Positions 26,270 through 36,297 of a stretch of 40,721 nucleotides of DNA are shown piece by piece. Under the pieces are notes generated by a model, which was given only the letters and a program-made list of their open reading frames with translations, was not told where the DNA came from and did no database searches. The translations under genes were made by a program, and so were the position numbers. The DNA comes from Polaromonas sp. (lineage in GTDB: Bacteria > Pseudomonadota > Gammaproteobacteria > Burkholderiales > Burkholderiaceae_C): contig NZ_JACDDD010000029.1 of NCBI RefSeq assembly GCF_013817205.1, positions 1 through 40,721 on the forward strand. The letters are read 5' to 3'. Position 1 is the stretch's first letter; the number at the start of each line of letters is the position of its first letter.

Positions 26270-27853
26270 TCATGCCAGATAGGGGGCAAGGGGTGCGAAA
26301 TTCGCGAGACGCAGCGCGTGCAACTCAGGCATGGCGGCATCGAGTGCTGCCGCCATGTCCCCGCTCGCCACCAGATGGTGCACCGCCTCCATGTCGCGCG
26401 CCAGGCTGCGGTCTTCCATCATGGCCGGCGAGACGATGCGTATCAGGCGCAACACACGCTCTAGCGGGGCCGAACTCCTGAGGGGGCGTAAAAACTCAAT
26501 GCCTTGCGCTGCGGCCAGTAATTCGATGCCGACGATGTAGGCGGTATTGCGCAACATGGGCTGCAAGCGGCGCGCTGCAAAGGTGGCCATGCTCACATGG
26601 TCTTCCTGATTCGCCGAGGTCGGCAGGCTGTCCACGCTGGCCGGGTGCGCCAGCGACTTGTTCTCGGACGCCAGCGCGGCGGCCGTGACGTGCACGATCA
26701 TGAAGCCGGAGTTGAGCCCGGCATCGGGCGTGAGGAAAGGCGGCAGGCGCGACACCACAGTGTCAACCAGCATGGCGATACGGCGCTCGGTGATGGCGCC
26801 AATTTCGGCAATTGCCACAGCCAGCGCGTCGCAGACCAGTGCAACGGGTTCCGCATGGAAGTTACCACCGGAGAGCAGGCTACCCTCGGCGGCAAACACC
26901 AGCGGGTTGTCGGTCACGGCATTGGCTTCGATCACCAGCACCTGTGCGGCGTAACGCATCTGGTCCAGGCAGGCGCCCATCACCTGGGGCTGGCAGCGCA
27001 GGCAGTACGGGTCCTGCACGCGGTCATCATTTTCAAGGTGCGAGCGGCGGATTTCACTGCCCGCCGTCAGGGCGCGGTAGGCGGCGGCGCAGGCGATCTG
27101 CCCGGGCTGGCCGCGCACCGCATGGATGCGCGGGTCAAACGGGCCGTCGCTGCCGCGCGCGGCGTCCAGCGTCAACGCGCCCGAGATCACGGCGGTCTCG
27201 AACAGGCGCTCGGCGGCAAACAGCGCATCCAGCGCCAGCGCGGTCGAAACCTGAGTGCCATTGATCAGCGCCAGTCCTTCCTTGGCCGAGAGTTCAAGAG
27301 GCTGCAGACCGGCCTGCGCCAGTGCCTGCGCGGCCGGCAGCCGCTGACCCCGGCAAAAAACTTCACCTTCACCCACCAGCGGCAGGCACAAATGCGCCAG
27401 CGGCGCCAGGTCGCCCGAAGCGCCGACCGAGCCCTGGCAGGGAATCACCGGGCAGATGTCGTTGTTGTGCAAATCGAGCAGCGCATCAATCACCTCTTCA
27501 CGCACACCCGAGTAGCCGCGAGCCAGGCTGGCCGCCTTGAGCAGCAGGATCAGGTGAACCACACGTGCAGGCAGCGGCTCGCCGACACCGACGGCGTGCG
27601 AGCGCAGCAGCTTGAGCTGCAGGATGGCCAGGTCTTTTTTTGCAATGCGCGTGTTGGCTAGTTTGCCGAAGCCTGTGTTCACCCCGTACACCGCTGCACC
27701 GCCGCTGGCCGCTTGGTGTACCAGTGCGGCGCTGGCGCGCACGCCCGTGCGGCAGGCGCTGTCCAGCGTCACTGGCACGGGCACTACACCGCAGAGGCGG
27801 CGTAACTGGGCGAGGCTGAGTTCGCCGGGGATGAGGGTTTCTTTATTTGGCAT
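26270..27853 (-). CDS. hutH: Histidine ammonia-lyase
   Basis: This 527-residue enzyme deaminates histidine to urocanate, step 1 of the pathway. The MIO cofactor forms from A145-S146-G147 in [15 protein letters not shown]. Also present are the catalytic tyrosine segment [11 protein letters not shown] (Y56), [18 protein letters not shown] and the C-terminal [13 protein letters not shown]. Length fits the family (about 510). It is second in the minus-strand unit after hutU; the 97 bases between them hold a palindromic repeat. Confidence 0.96.
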   Translation of the reverse strand: MPNKETLIPGELSLAQLRRLCGVVPVPVTLDSACRTGVRASAALVHQAASGGAAVYGVNTGFGKLANTRIAKKDLAILQLKLLRSHAVGVGEPLPARVVHLILLLKAASLARGYSGVREEVIDALLDLHNNDICPVIPCQGSVGASGDLAPLAHLCLPLVGEGEVFCRGQRLPAAQALAQAGLQPLELSAKEGLALINGTQVSTALALDALFAAERLFETAVISGALTLDAARGSDGPFDPRIHAVRGQPGQIACAAAYRALTAGSEIRRSHLENDDRVQDPYCLRCQPQVMGACLDQMRYAAQVLVIEANAVTDNPLVFAAEGSLLSGGNFHAEPVALVCDALAVAIAEIGAITERRIAMLVDTVVSRLPPFLTPDAGLNSGFMIVHVTAAALASENKSLAHPASVDSLPTSANQEDHVSMATFAARRLQPMLRNTAYIVGIELLAAAQGIEFLRPLRSSAPLERVLRLIRIVSPAMMEDRSLARDMEAVHHLVASGDMAAALDAAMPELHALRLANFAPLAPYLA

Positions 27854-27870
27854 GGTGTTTTTTCAAATCT

Positions 27871-27942
27871 CCGTTCGCTCTGAGCCTGTCTGAGGGTGTC
27901 CAGCAAGCTCGGGGCAGGCTTCGACGGGCTCAGCCCGAACGG
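27871..27942. repeat. REP-like palindrome between hutU and hutH
   Basis: CCGTTCG..CTGAGCCTGTC and its inverse GGCTTCGACGGGCTCAGCCC followed by GAACGG form a 72-base imperfect palindrome. The GAGCCTGTC/GACGGGCTC theme with CCGTTCG ends is a widespread dispersed repeat in proteobacteria. As RNA it would be a strong hairpin inside the hut transcript. Confidence 0.65.
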
Positions 27943-27950
27943 TAGCGTGT

Positions 27951-29654
27951 TCAGCCAATCATCGGCAGGTTTAGGCCGTTCTCACGGGCGCTGGTTTTGG
28001 CGATGTCGTAGCCCGCATCGGCATGGCGCATCACGCCGGTGGCCGGGTCATTGAACAACACGCGTTCAATACGGTCCGTTGCTTCGGGTGTTCCGTCGCA
28101 AACAATGACCACCCCGGAGTGCTGCGAGTAGCCCATGCCCACGCCGCCGCCATGGTGCAGGCTGACCCAGGTGGCACCGCTGGCGGTGTTGAGCAGGGCG
28201 TTGAGTAAGGGCCAGTCGCTCACCGCGTCGCTGCCGTCCTTCATGGCTTCGGTCTCGCGGTTGGGCGAAGCCACAGAGCCGCTGTCCAGGTGGTCGCGGC
28301 CAATCACGATCGGAGCTTTGAGTTCCCCGCATTTAACCATCTCGTTAAAGGCCAGGCCCGCCAGGTGGCGCTCACCCAGGCCTATCCAGCAGATGCGCGC
28401 CGGCAGGCCCTGGTAGCTGATGCGTTCTTCCGCCATGTCCAGCCAGCGGTGCAGATGTTTGTTGTCGGGGAAAAGTTCTTTCATCTTCGCGTCGGTCTTG
28501 CGAATGTCTTCTGGGTCGCCGGAAAGCGCCACCCAGCGGAAGGGGCCGACGCCGCGACAGAACAGCGGGCGAATGTAAGCCGGCACAAAGCCGGGGTAGT
28601 CAAACGCGTTGGCCACGCCAAAATCTTTGGCAACTTGGCGCAGGTTGTTGCCGTAGTCCACGGTGGGAATGCCCATGGCGTGGAAGGCCAGCATGGCCTT
28701 GACGTGCGTGGCACAGGACTCGCCCGCAGCCTTCGTGAGCGCGGCGTGTTGCGCCGGGTCTTTCTGCGCGGCCTGCCATTGCGCCACGCTCCAGCCCGCC
28801 GGCAGGTAGCCGTTGATGATGTCGTGCGCCGACGTCTGGTCGGTCACCATGTCGGGGCGCATGCCGCCGGCCGCGGCACGGCGTGCCAGCTCCGGAACAA
28901 TCTCGGCCGCATTACCGCACAGGGCAATGGACACGGCTTCCTTGCGGCTGGTGTGGTGCTTGATCATCTCCAGCGCTTCGTCGAGGTCTTTAGCCTGCTT
29001 GTCGACGTAACGCGTGCGCAGCCGAAAATCGATGCGGGACTGCTGGCACTCAATGTTCAGCGAACAGGCGCCGGCAAAGGTGGCGGCCAGTGGCTGCGCG
29101 CCGCCCATGCCGCCCAGACCGGCGGTCAGCACCCAGCGGCCAGCCAGGTCGCCTTTGAAATGCTGACGACCCGCTTCAACAAAGGTTTCGTAGGTGCCCT
29201 GGACAATGCCTTGTGTGCCAATGTAAATCCAGCTACCAGCTGTCATTTGGCCGTACATCATCAGCCCGGCGCGATCAAGCTCGTTGAAGTGCTCCCAGGT
29301 GGCCCACTTGGGCACCAGATTGGAGTTGGCAATCAGCACGCGCGGCGCGCCAGGGTGGGTGCGAAACACGCCGACCGGCTTGCCCGACTGCACCAGCAGG
29401 GTTTCGTCGGCCTTGAGTTTGCGCAGCGAATCAAGAATGGCGTCAAACGCCGGCCAGTTGCGCGCCGCCTTGCCGATGCCGCCGTACACCACCAGCTCGT
29501 CGGGGTTTTCGGCAACCTCTGGGTCGAGATTGTTTTGAATCATGCGGTAGGCCGCCTCAATCTGCCAGTTGGCGCAGGTGAGGCTGTTGCCACGCGGCGC
29601 ACGGACCGGCCTGGCCTTGCTGTCGAGAAAAGGGGTTTGCGAAAGGTCTGACAT
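27951..29654 (-). CDS. hutU: Urocanate hydratase
   Basis: This 567-residue NAD-dependent enzyme converts urocanate to imidazolonepropionate, step 2. It shows the N-terminal [80 protein letters not shown] and the catalytic cysteine in [12 protein letters not shown]. Length and order fit the family. It is the first gene of the minus-strand hut unit. Its promoter shares a 96-base region with hutC, which contains a HutC-type operator at 29709-29722. Confidence 0.97.
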   Translation of the reverse strand: MSDLSQTPFLDSKARPVRAPRGNSLTCANWQIEAAYRMIQNNLDPEVAENPDELVVYGGIGKAARNWPAFDAILDSLRKLKADETLLVQSGKPVGVFRTHPGAPRVLIANSNLVPKWATWEHFNELDRAGLMMYGQMTAGSWIYIGTQGIVQGTYETFVEAGRQHFKGDLAGRWVLTAGLGGMGGAQPLAATFAGACSLNIECQQSRIDFRLRTRYVDKQAKDLDEALEMIKHHTSRKEAVSIALCGNAAEIVPELARRAAAGGMRPDMVTDQTSAHDIINGYLPAGWSVAQWQAAQKDPAQHAALTKAAGESCATHVKAMLAFHAMGIPTVDYGNNLRQVAKDFGVANAFDYPGFVPAYIRPLFCRGVGPFRWVALSGDPEDIRKTDAKMKELFPDNKHLHRWLDMAEERISYQGLPARICWIGLGERHLAGLAFNEMVKCGELKAPIVIGRDHLDSGSVASPNRETEAMKDGSDAVSDWPLLNALLNTASGATWVSLHHGGGVGMGYSQHSGVVIVCDGTPEATDRIERVLFNDPATGVMRHADAGYDIAKTSARENGLNLPMIG

Positions 29655-29708
29655 GGCGGTGCTCCAGCGGGAATGAGATCCGGAAACTATTTATTCCGGC
29701 AAATCGTA

Positions 29709-29722
29709 GTTGTCTATACAAC
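29709..29722. promoter_or_regulatory. HutC-type operator in the hutU/hutC divergent promoter
   Basis: GTTGTCTATACAAC is palindromic apart from one central pair and follows the TTGTATAnACAA theme of GntR/HutC sites. A further half-site ACTTGTG follows. It lies 29 bases before the hutC ATG and 55 before the hutU ATG, so it could repress both. The expected inducer is urocanate. Confidence 0.75.
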
Positions 29723-29750
29723 TTGTGTCAACTGGGGTAATCTACGGTCT

Positions 29751-30461
29751 ATGCCAAAAACCCCTATTCCTGCGTACGAGCAGGTCAAGGCCTTTATCAA
29801 GACACGGATCAGCGCCGGCACCTGGAAACCGGGTGACCCGGTGCCCAGCGAGGCGGCGCTGATGACGCAGTTCGGCATCAGCCGCATGACGGTCAACCGC
29901 GCGCTGCGCGAGCTGGCCGCCGAAGGCATGGTGACGCGGGTGCAGGGCTCCGGCACCCGGGTGGCCGAGCTGCACCGCATTTCGTCCCGGCTGACCATTC
30001 GCGACATCCATGAAGAAGTGGCCGAACGCGGCCATGTGCACACCACCCGGGTACTGTTGGTAGAAGCCGAGAAAGCCAGCGCTGACTTGGCCAAAACCTT
30101 GGGCCTGCGCGCCGGTGCGCGGATTTTTCACACCTTGCTGGTGCACCTGGAAAACGGCGTGCCTATTCAGTACGAAGACCGCTACGTCAACCCCGCGGCA
30201 GCGCCCGGCTTTCTGGAGACCGACTTCACCCGGACCACGCCCACCCACCACCTGCTGTTACATGCACCGTTGACAGAAGCCAGCTACTCGATTGAAGCTT
30301 GCCTGCCCACCGCACAAGAGGCAAAACAACTGGGAATCAAACGCAGCGAACCCTGCCTGGCCATGATGCGACGTACTGTCAGTGGCGCCCATGTGGCTAG
30401 CGTGGCGCGCCTGGTTTACCCTGGCACGCGTTACAGCTTTGCAGGACAATTTCAGGCATGA
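29751..30461 (+). CDS. hutC: Histidine utilisation repressor HutC (GntR family)
   Basis: A 236-residue regulator. The N-terminal winged helix shows PGDPVPSEAALMTQFGISRMTVNRALRE-type sequence (about 25-70). The C-terminal UTRA ligand domain shows YEDRYVNPAAAPGFLETDF, the signature of HutC, which releases DNA when urocanate binds. The ATG at 29751 (MPKTPIPAYEQVK) is the family start; an in-frame upstream ATG would read through the operator. It is divergent from hutU and followed by hutD 28 bases later. Confidence 0.95.
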   Translation: MPKTPIPAYEQVKAFIKTRISAGTWKPGDPVPSEAALMTQFGISRMTVNRALRELAAEGMVTRVQGSGTRVAELHRISSRLTIRDIHEEVAERGHVHTTRVLLVEAEKASADLAKTLGLRAGARIFHTLLVHLENGVPIQYEDRYVNPAAAPGFLETDFTRTTPTHHLLLHAPLTEASYSIEACLPTAQEAKQLGIKRSEPCLAMMRRTVSGAHVASVARLVYPGTRYSFAGQFQA

Positions 30462-30489
30462 ACACAGTCCACAGTGCGGAGGTGAGCCC

Positions 30490-31050
30490 ATGAGCTGGCA
30501 GATGATTCCCCTCGAAGACGTTGCACCGTCCCCCTGGCGTAATGGTGGCGGTGTGACGCGCGAACTGATCGCCTGGCCGACACCGCAGGACTGGGACTGG
30601 CGCATCTCTGTGGCCCAGATCGAAAAGAATGGCCCCTTCTCGCGCTTCGAAGGTGTGGAGCGCTGGTTCGCAGTGTTGGGTGGCGCCGGCGTGCGTCTGA
30701 CGCTGGCAGGCGGGACGCACGAAATGAGTGCGCAGGGGCCGCCGCTGCGCTTCGACGGTGACCAGGACTGCGCCTGCGAACTGATTGATGGTCCCACCGA
30801 GGACTTCAACCTGATGCTCAAGCGGGGACACACGCGGTCAAGCATGGTGCGCGTTCTCGGTGCGCTGGATGTGAAGGTGCAACCCGGTACACGCGTGGCT
30901 GTTTATGCCTGGGACGAGCCGGTGCGGGTGCAGGTGAACAGGAAATTCGTCACTGTGGCGCCGCACACGCTGGCCTGGCGCGCGCTCGCCGACGGTGCAT
31001 CCGTGCGCATTGAAGCGCCGACGGCGCTGTGGATGGAGATGGCCCGATGA
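30490..31050 (+). CDS. hutD: HutD family protein
   Basis: A 186-residue cupin-like protein. It starts [20 protein letters not shown], with [30 protein letters not shown] and [13 protein letters not shown] following, the standard HutD pattern. It has no proven enzyme activity; in Pseudomonas it is thought to limit hut expression. A GGAGGTGA ribosome site precedes the ATG. The stop overlaps the hutI start by 4 bases. Confidence 0.92.
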   Translation: MSWQMIPLEDVAPSPWRNGGGVTRELIAWPTPQDWDWRISVAQIEKNGPFSRFEGVERWFAVLGGAGVRLTLAGGTHEMSAQGPPLRFDGDQDCACELIDGPTEDFNLMLKRGHTRSSMVRVLGALDVKVQPGTRVAVYAWDEPVRVQVNRKFVTVAPHTLAWRALADGASVRIEAPTALWMEMAR

Positions 31051-32261
31051 CGCTGCAGGTCTGGACCCATTGCGACATCGCTACGCTGCAGGCCGGCCAT
31101 GCCGCGCCTTACGGCTTGATCAAGGACGCTGCGCTGGCTGTTGAGGCCGGGCAGATCACTTGGGCCGGTACGCGCAACGAGTTGCCCGCCGACCTGGCCG
31201 CGCGGGTCACGCACGAACACGATACCGGTGGTGCCTTGATCACGCCGGGTCTGATCGACTGCCACACCCATCTGGTGTATGGCGGTGATCGGGCCCACGA
31301 GTTCGAGCTGCGCCTGCAGGGTGCAAGTTATGAGGACATCGCCCGCGCCGGTGGCGGTATCGCCTCGACCGTGAAAGCCACACGCGCGGCAAGCGAGGCG
31401 GAACTCAGTGCGCAGAGCCTTAAGCGCCTGCGGGCCTTGCTGGCTGAAGGCGTGACCACGCTGGAAATCAAGTCGGGTTATGGCCTGGCACTCGAGCATG
31501 AACGCAAGGCCTTGCGCGTGGCGCGTGAACTGGGTCGCATTCAACCGGTGGAGGTACGCACCACTTTTCTGGGCGCCCACGCGTTGCCGCCCGAATACAC
31601 CGGCCGGCAAGATGCCTATGTGGACGAGGTGGTCCGCATGTTGCCGCTGCTGCATGCCGAAGGCTTGGTCGATGCGGTCGATGCGTTTTGTGAGCGTATT
31701 GCTTTCAGTACGGCGCAGACAGAGCGCGTGTTCCAGGCGGCGCAGGCGCTGGGCCTGCGGGTCAAGCTGCATGCCGAACAGCTCAGCGACAGCAGTGGCG
31801 CCCAGCTCGCGGCGCGGTACGGCGCACTCAGTTGTGACCACCTCGAGTGGCTCAGCGAAGAGGGCGCGGCCGCCATGGCGAAAGCCGGCAGCGTGGCCGT
31901 GCTCCTGCCCGGGGCCTTCTATTTTCTGCGCGAAACAAAGCTGCCGCCAGTGGCCCTGCTGCGCCAGCACGGCGTGGTCATGGCAATTTCCACGGACTGC
32001 AACCCCGGCAGCTCACCCTGCACCTCGCTGCTGTTGATGCTCAACATGGCCTGCACGCTGTTCCGCCTGACACCCGAGGAAGCATTGGCTGGCGTGACGC
32101 GCCACGCCGCCAAAGCGCTGGGACTGTCTGACCGCGGAGTGCTTGCCCCCGGCATGCGCGCCGACTTCGTGTTGTGGGATGTGGGCCATCCCGCGCAACT
32201 GGCCTGTGCCATCGGCGCGAATCCGCGCCTGCAGACGGTGATCGAGGGTGAACTGGTATGA
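31047..32261 (+). CDS. hutI: Imidazolonepropionase
   Basis: This 404-residue amidohydrolase opens the imidazolone ring to N-formimino-glutamate, step 3. Metal ligands are H73 and H75 in [10 protein letters not shown], followed by [43 protein letters not shown] and [11 protein letters not shown] motifs. The ATG overlaps the hutD stop. It is followed by 190 bases containing the presumed promoter of the IclR gene. Confidence 0.96.
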   Translation: MTLQVWTHCDIATLQAGHAAPYGLIKDAALAVEAGQITWAGTRNELPADLAARVTHEHDTGGALITPGLIDCHTHLVYGGDRAHEFELRLQGASYEDIARAGGGIASTVKATRAASEAELSAQSLKRLRALLAEGVTTLEIKSGYGLALEHERKALRVARELGRIQPVEVRTTFLGAHALPPEYTGRQDAYVDEVVRMLPLLHAEGLVDAVDAFCERIAFSTAQTERVFQAAQALGLRVKLHAEQLSDSSGAQLAARYGALSCDHLEWLSEEGAAAMAKAGSVAVLLPGAFYFLRETKLPPVALLRQHGVVMAISTDCNPGSSPCTSLLLMLNMACTLFRLTPEEALAGVTRHAAKALGLSDRGVLAPGMRADFVLWDVGHPAQLACAIGANPRLQTVIEGELV

Positions 32262-32425
32262 GTTTTGCGACGTACTGCAGCACAAAGACGGCTCCCGCAT
32301 AGTTGCGGTGTCCCCCATCCCGACGGCGGGCCCTGCTGATTCGACGATGAAGCCAGGGTTGCGCTTTGCGAGATTCAAAAAAGAGAGGGCTATTCCCAGT
32401 CAATGAGAAATAGTGTTTTACGCGT

Positions 32426-32441
32426 TCAGGCAAGCGCCTGA
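32426..32441. promoter_or_regulatory. Inverted repeat before the IclR gene
   Basis: TCAGGCAAGCGCCTGA has perfect 6-base arms around AAGC. It ends 10 bases before the chosen ATG at 32452, a possible site for autoregulation by the IclR protein. If translation began at the GTG at 32413, it would lie in coding sequence. Confidence 0.4.
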
Positions 32442-32451
32442 TACTGAAACG

Positions 32452-33189
32452 ATGTTGCCTGATTCGCATGCTGTTTCTGCGGTTGATCGCGCCCTGGTGG
32501 TGCTTGCCACGCTGGCGCAGCAGGGGCATCCACTGACCGCGACGGAGTTGGTGCGTAAGACTGGCCTGAGCCAGAGCACGCTTTACCGCCAGCTTCATGC
32601 CCTCAAGCGCTGGGGTTTTGTTCTTGAAGTGGAGGGACGCTACGCCCCCGGGCCGCTGAGTCTTCAACTGGCGCTGGGTTTTGACATGGCCTCCCACCTG
32701 GCCCGGCAGGCGCGCCAGGACATGCTGGTGCTGGCGCAGCAATCCCAGGAAAGTGTGGGCCTCATTGTGGCGGTGAACGGCCAGGCTATCTGCATCGAGA
32801 TGGTCGAGAGCCGGCAAGCCCTGCGCTGTTCTTTCGAAAAAGGGCGCAGTGTCCCTCTGGAAAAAGGCGCTTCGGCGAAGTGCCTGCTGGCGCACCTGCC
32901 CGAGGCGGCCCGGGACGCGGCTTCGGGTACACCCGAGCTCCCGCAGGCCGGCCGGGTGGCCGAACTGGACGCGATCCGCAAGGCCGGGTTTGCCGTCAGC
33001 CATGGGGAGGTGGATGCCGGTGTCTGGGGCGTCAGTGCCCCCTTGTTCGCCATGGGACAACAAGCCGTCGGCGCCTTGACGCTCATGGCACCGAGTGTGC
33101 GCATCCTGGACAAACATTCCCCCCTGATTCAGATGACGGTGGTGACTGCCGCCCGCATTTCCCGAAGTTTGAGTACCTTGATTCATTAA
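32452..33189 (+). CDS. IclR-family transcriptional regulator
   Basis: A 245-residue regulator. The winged helix (10-66) has SAVDRALVVLATLAQ, TATELVRKTGLSQSTLYRQLHAL and GRYAPG. The ligand domain has LALGFDMASHLARQ, ESVGLIVAVNGQAICIEM and the AGFAVSHGEVDAGVWGVSAPLF segment typical of IclR effector domains. I chose ATG 32452; a GTG at 32413 is possible. It is 17 bases before the amino acid transporter genes, which it probably controls. Ligand unknown; a hut intermediate is plausible. Confidence 0.9.
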   Translation: MLPDSHAVSAVDRALVVLATLAQQGHPLTATELVRKTGLSQSTLYRQLHALKRWGFVLEVEGRYAPGPLSLQLALGFDMASHLARQARQDMLVLAQQSQESVGLIVAVNGQAICIEMVESRQALRCSFEKGRSVPLEKGASAKCLLAHLPEAARDAASGTPELPQAGRVAELDAIRKAGFAVSHGEVDAGVWGVSAPLFAMGQQAVGALTLMAPSVRILDKHSPLIQMTVVTAARISRSLSTLIH

Positions 33190-33206
33190 CCCTTGGAGAA
33201 AATCCC

Positions 33207-33950
33207 ATGAACTTTCGCCGTCAATTCCTGCTTTCCTGCTTTGCCGTCCTCGGCCTGGGTGGCATGAGCGCACACGCGCAAGACGTTCTTCGCGTCGGCA
33301 CCGATGCCACCTTCCCGCCCATGGAGTACGTCGAGGGTGGTAAGCGCACCGGCTTCGACATCGAGCTGGTCGAAGCCATCGGCAAGGTATTGAACAAGCG
33401 TGTCGAATGGGTCGATATCGATTTCAAGGGCCTGATTCCGGGGCTCATTTCCAAGCGTTTTGACATGGCGGTGTCAGCCATCTACATAACGGATGACCGC
33501 AAGAAAGTCGTGGATTTCACGGACTCATACTACGCCGGTGGTCTGGTGGCCATGGTCAAGGAGGGCAACACCGCCATCAAGACGCTGGCAGACCTGAATG
33601 GCAAAAAAGTGGCCGTACAGGTCGGCACCAAGTCGGTGTCTTACCTGGCAGCCAACCACCCGCAGGTGCAACTGGTGGAGGTTGAAAAAAACCAGGAGAT
33701 GTTCAATCTGGTTGAGATCGGTCGGGCCGATGCGGCCGTGACCGGCAAGCCCGCAGCGTTCCAGTATGTGCGAACCCGCGGCGGACAGCGCGTGTTGGAG
33801 CAACAAATCACGACCGAAGAGTACGGCATGGCCCTGCGCAAGGACAGCCCCGAGCTGACCCGGTCCGTCAACGGCGCACTGGCCAAACTCAAGGCCGATG
33901 GCACCTATGCACAGATCGTCAAAAAGTGGTTTAGCGGCACCACCAAGTAA
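33207..33950 (+). CDS. Polar amino acid ABC transporter substrate-binding protein
   Basis: A 247-residue family-3 binding protein. The signal peptide ends at AHA (residue 24). The mature part has RVGTDATFPPMEYVEGGKRTG, FDIELVEAIGK, FDMAVSAIYITDDRKKVVDF and GKKVAVQVGTKSV, the standard SBP_bac_3 pattern. It delivers a polar amino acid, probably histidine given the hut context, to the permease/ATPase encoded next. GGAG precedes the ATG. Confidence 0.93.
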   Translation: MNFRRQFLLSCFAVLGLGGMSAHAQDVLRVGTDATFPPMEYVEGGKRTGFDIELVEAIGKVLNKRVEWVDIDFKGLIPGLISKRFDMAVSAIYITDDRKKVVDFTDSYYAGGLVAMVKEGNTAIKTLADLNGKKVAVQVGTKSVSYLAANHPQVQLVEVEKNQEMFNLVEIGRADAAVTGKPAAFQYVRTRGGQRVLEQQITTEEYGMALRKDSPELTRSVNGALAKLKADGTYAQIVKKWFSGTTK

Positions 33951-33974
33951 ACTGTTAACCGCGGAGCGCATTAG

Positions 33975-34643
33975 ATGGAACTCGATTTCTCCCCCGTGTG
34001 GGCTGGCTGGCGCAACCTGCTTCAGGGTGGCCTGGTCACCGTGGAAATTACCGCAGTGTCCCTAGCGCTTGGCTGCGTCATGGGGTTGCTGGTGGGGATA
34101 GGCCGTCTCAACCCGAAAAGACGCGTGGTGTATGCACTGTGCACAAGCTACGTCGCCGCGATTCGGGGAACGCCCTTGCTGGTGCAACTGTTCATTTTGT
34201 TTTTCGGTTTGCCGCAGTTCGGCATTTTGCTCCCGGCTTTTTTGTGCGGCGTGATCGGGCTGGGCATTTACTCTGGCGCCTATGTGTCGGAAATTGTGCG
34301 TGGGGCCATTCAGTCGATTGACCGGGGTCAGATGGAAGCTGCGCGGTCCGTGGGCATGTCGTATGGCACGGCCATGCGCAGCATCATCCTGCCGCAGGCG
34401 CTGGTGCGCATGATTCCCCCGCTGGGAAACGAGTTCATTGCGTTGATCAAGAATTCTGCGCTGGTGTCTCTGCTGACCATTCACGACCTGATGCATGAGG
34501 GACAGAAAATCATCAGCGTGTCCTACCGCTCGCTGGAGGTTTACCTGGCCATCGCCGTGATGTATTTTGTTCTGACCGGGCTGACAACGCTGGCGCTGCG
34601 CCACATCGAACAACGGCTGCGTGCGGGAGGCATGGTGCAATGA
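33975..34643 (+). CDS. Polar amino acid ABC transporter permease
   Basis: A 222-residue HisM/GlnP-type inner-membrane protein. The N-terminal segment [20 protein letters not shown] is followed by the conserved [22 protein letters not shown] and [22 protein letters not shown]. The EAA loop [24 protein letters not shown] and [10 protein letters not shown] complete it. One permease gene only, so a homodimer is likely. The stop overlaps the ATPase start by 4 bases. Confidence 0.94.
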   Translation: MELDFSPVWAGWRNLLQGGLVTVEITAVSLALGCVMGLLVGIGRLNPKRRVVYALCTSYVAAIRGTPLLVQLFILFFGLPQFGILLPAFLCGVIGLGIYSGAYVSEIVRGAIQSIDRGQMEAARSVGMSYGTAMRSIILPQALVRMIPPLGNEFIALIKNSALVSLLTIHDLMHEGQKIISVSYRSLEVYLAIAVMYFVLTGLTTLALRHIEQRLRAGGMVQ

Positions 34644-35404
34644 AAACTGAACAGGCGATTGTCAGCATACGCGGCTTGCGTAAGTCTTTTGGCAACCACA
34701 CCGTGTTGAAAGGCATCGATTTCGATGTCCAGCCCTCGCAGGTGGTGGTGGTGATCGGCCCCAGCGGGTCGGGGAAAAGCACTTTTTTGCGCTGTTGCAA
34801 CGGGCTGGAAACACCCGAGAAGGGCCGGATCGAGATCTGCGGAAGCACGCTGGTCGAAGACGGTCAGATGCTGAGCGAGGTGGCGCTCAACCATTTGCGG
34901 GAGGATGTTGGCATGGTGTTCCAGTCCTTCAACCTGTTCCCCCACCTGCCGGTGATTGACAACATCACCGTCGGTCCGCGCAAGGTGCGCGGTGTTTCGA
35001 GGAAACAGGCGCAGTCCGAAGCCATGGCACTGCTCGAGAAGGTGGGGCTGGCCGAAAAAGCCCATGCCATGCCCGCCAGCCTGTCCGGGGGGCAGAAGCA
35101 GCGGGTGGCCATTGCCAGGGCGCTGGCTATGCAGCCCAAAGTCATGCTGTTTGACGAGCCCACTTCCGCGCTGGACCCCGAACTCGTGGGTGAGGTGCTG
35201 CAGGTCATGAAGCTGCTGGCGAGCGAGGGCATGACGATGATGGTCGTGACCCATGAAATGGACTTTGCCCGCGAGGTGGGCGACGTCGTGGTGGTGATGG
35301 ATGGCGGTGTGGTGATCGAAGCCGGGCCACCCGATATTATTTTCACCAACCCGGCGCAGACCCGAACCCGTGATTTCCTGCGTGCGGTCCTGTCCCGGAG
35401 CTGA
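34640..35404 (+). CDS. Polar amino acid ABC transporter ATP-binding protein (GlnQ/HisP type)
   Basis: This 254-residue ATPase has Walker [28 protein letters not shown], signature [15 protein letters not shown], Walker [20 protein letters not shown] and [14 protein letters not shown], all as in GlnQ and HisP. It drives the importer whose other parts are encoded just upstream. A 92-base gap with a GC-rich imperfect hairpin (near 35427-35463) separates it from hutG. Confidence 0.94.
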   Translation: MKTEQAIVSIRGLRKSFGNHTVLKGIDFDVQPSQVVVVIGPSGSGKSTFLRCCNGLETPEKGRIEICGSTLVEDGQMLSEVALNHLREDVGMVFQSFNLFPHLPVIDNITVGPRKVRGVSRKQAQSEAMALLEKVGLAEKAHAMPASLSGGQKQRVAIARALAMQPKVMLFDEPTSALDPELVGEVLQVMKLLASEGMTMMVVTHEMDFAREVGDVVVVMDGGVVIEAGPPDIIFTNPAQTRTRDFLRAVLSRS

Positions 35405-35496
35405 TCGGATTTTTTATTCGTTGCCACCGGGCTCCCCGTGGGCTTTAAGCCCTCGGCGCCCGGGCGGCTTCGACTTATTTTGAATGGTGAGCCTGT

Positions 35497-36297
35497 ATGA
35501 GTTTTACCCTCGAACGCGGCAACGTCCCACTGCTGGTCAGCATGCCGCACACCGGCACCGAGATTCCGATTGAGCTGCAGGTCGACTACGCCCCACGCGC
35601 GCTGGGTCTGGAGGACACCGACTGGCATTTGCAGCGCCTGTACGATTTCTTGCCCGCACTCGGCGCCAGCGTGATCACGCCGCGCTATTCGCGTTACGTG
35701 ATCGATCTGAACCGCCCGCCCGACGACGCGCCCATGTACCCGGGCGCGTCGAACACCGAACTGTGCCCCACCCATTTTTTCAACGGCGATGCGCTGTACA
35801 AGGTGGGCAGGGCGCCCGACCTGGCCGAGCGCCTGCGCCGCCGCGAGATGTACTGGCAGCCCTACCACGCGGCGCTGGCCGCAGAACTGGCACGCCTGAA
35901 GGCCGAGCACGGCTTTGTGCTGCTGTGGGACGCACACAGCATCCGCTCGGAAATTCCCTGGCTGTTCGAGGGGCGCCTGCCTGACCTGAACATAGGCACC
36001 GCCCATGGTGCGGCGGCGCATGCCTGCATCACCGATGCCGCCGCAGCCGGCTGTGCCGGCGTGCCGGGTGTGAGCAGCGTCGTCAACGGTCGCTTCAAGG
36101 GCGGCTACATCACTCGCCACTATGGCCGGCCAGCGCAGCATGTGCATGCGGTGCAACTCGAAAAATGCCAGAGTCTGTACATGCAGGAAGTTTCACCTTT
36201 TGCGTATGACGAAACCCTGGCGCAAAAGATCCAGCCGGTGCTGAACAAAATGGTGTCTGTCAGCCTGGCCGCTGCCCGCAAGCTGTATGCGCGCTGA
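35497..36297 (+). CDS. hutG: N-formylglutamate deformylase (formylglutamate amidohydrolase)
   Basis: This 266-residue zinc hydrolase releases formate from N-formylglutamate, the last step of this hut branch. Features are LLVSMPHTGTEIP (H18), DTDWHLQRLYDF, ASVITPRYSRYVIDLNRP, LWDAHSIRSEIPWLF and VVNGRFKGGYITRHYGRP. Together with hutF downstream it defines the five-step route that avoids formamide. It overlaps the hutF start by 11 bases. Confidence 0.95.
   Translation: MSFTLERGNVPLLVSMPHTGTEIPIELQVDYAPRALGLEDTDWHLQRLYDFLPALGASVITPRYSRYVIDLNRPPDDAPMYPGASNTELCPTHFFNGDALYKVGRAPDLAERLRRREMYWQPYHAALAAELARLKAEHGFVLLWDAHSIRSEIPWLFEGRLPDLNIGTAHGAAAHACITDAAAAGCAGVPGVSSVVNGRFKGGYITRHYGRPAQHVHAVQLEKCQSLYMQEVSPFAYDETLAQKIQPVLNKMVSVSLAAARKLYAR

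Noticed and set aside
28290..29651. 453-residue plus-strand frame opposite hutU
   Set aside because: Antisense shadow of hutU; no start context and no protein-family features.
35427..35463. Terminator after the amino acid ABC ATPase gene
   Set aside because: CCGGGC and GCCCGG can pair around a loop but no T-run follows, so termination is not supported.
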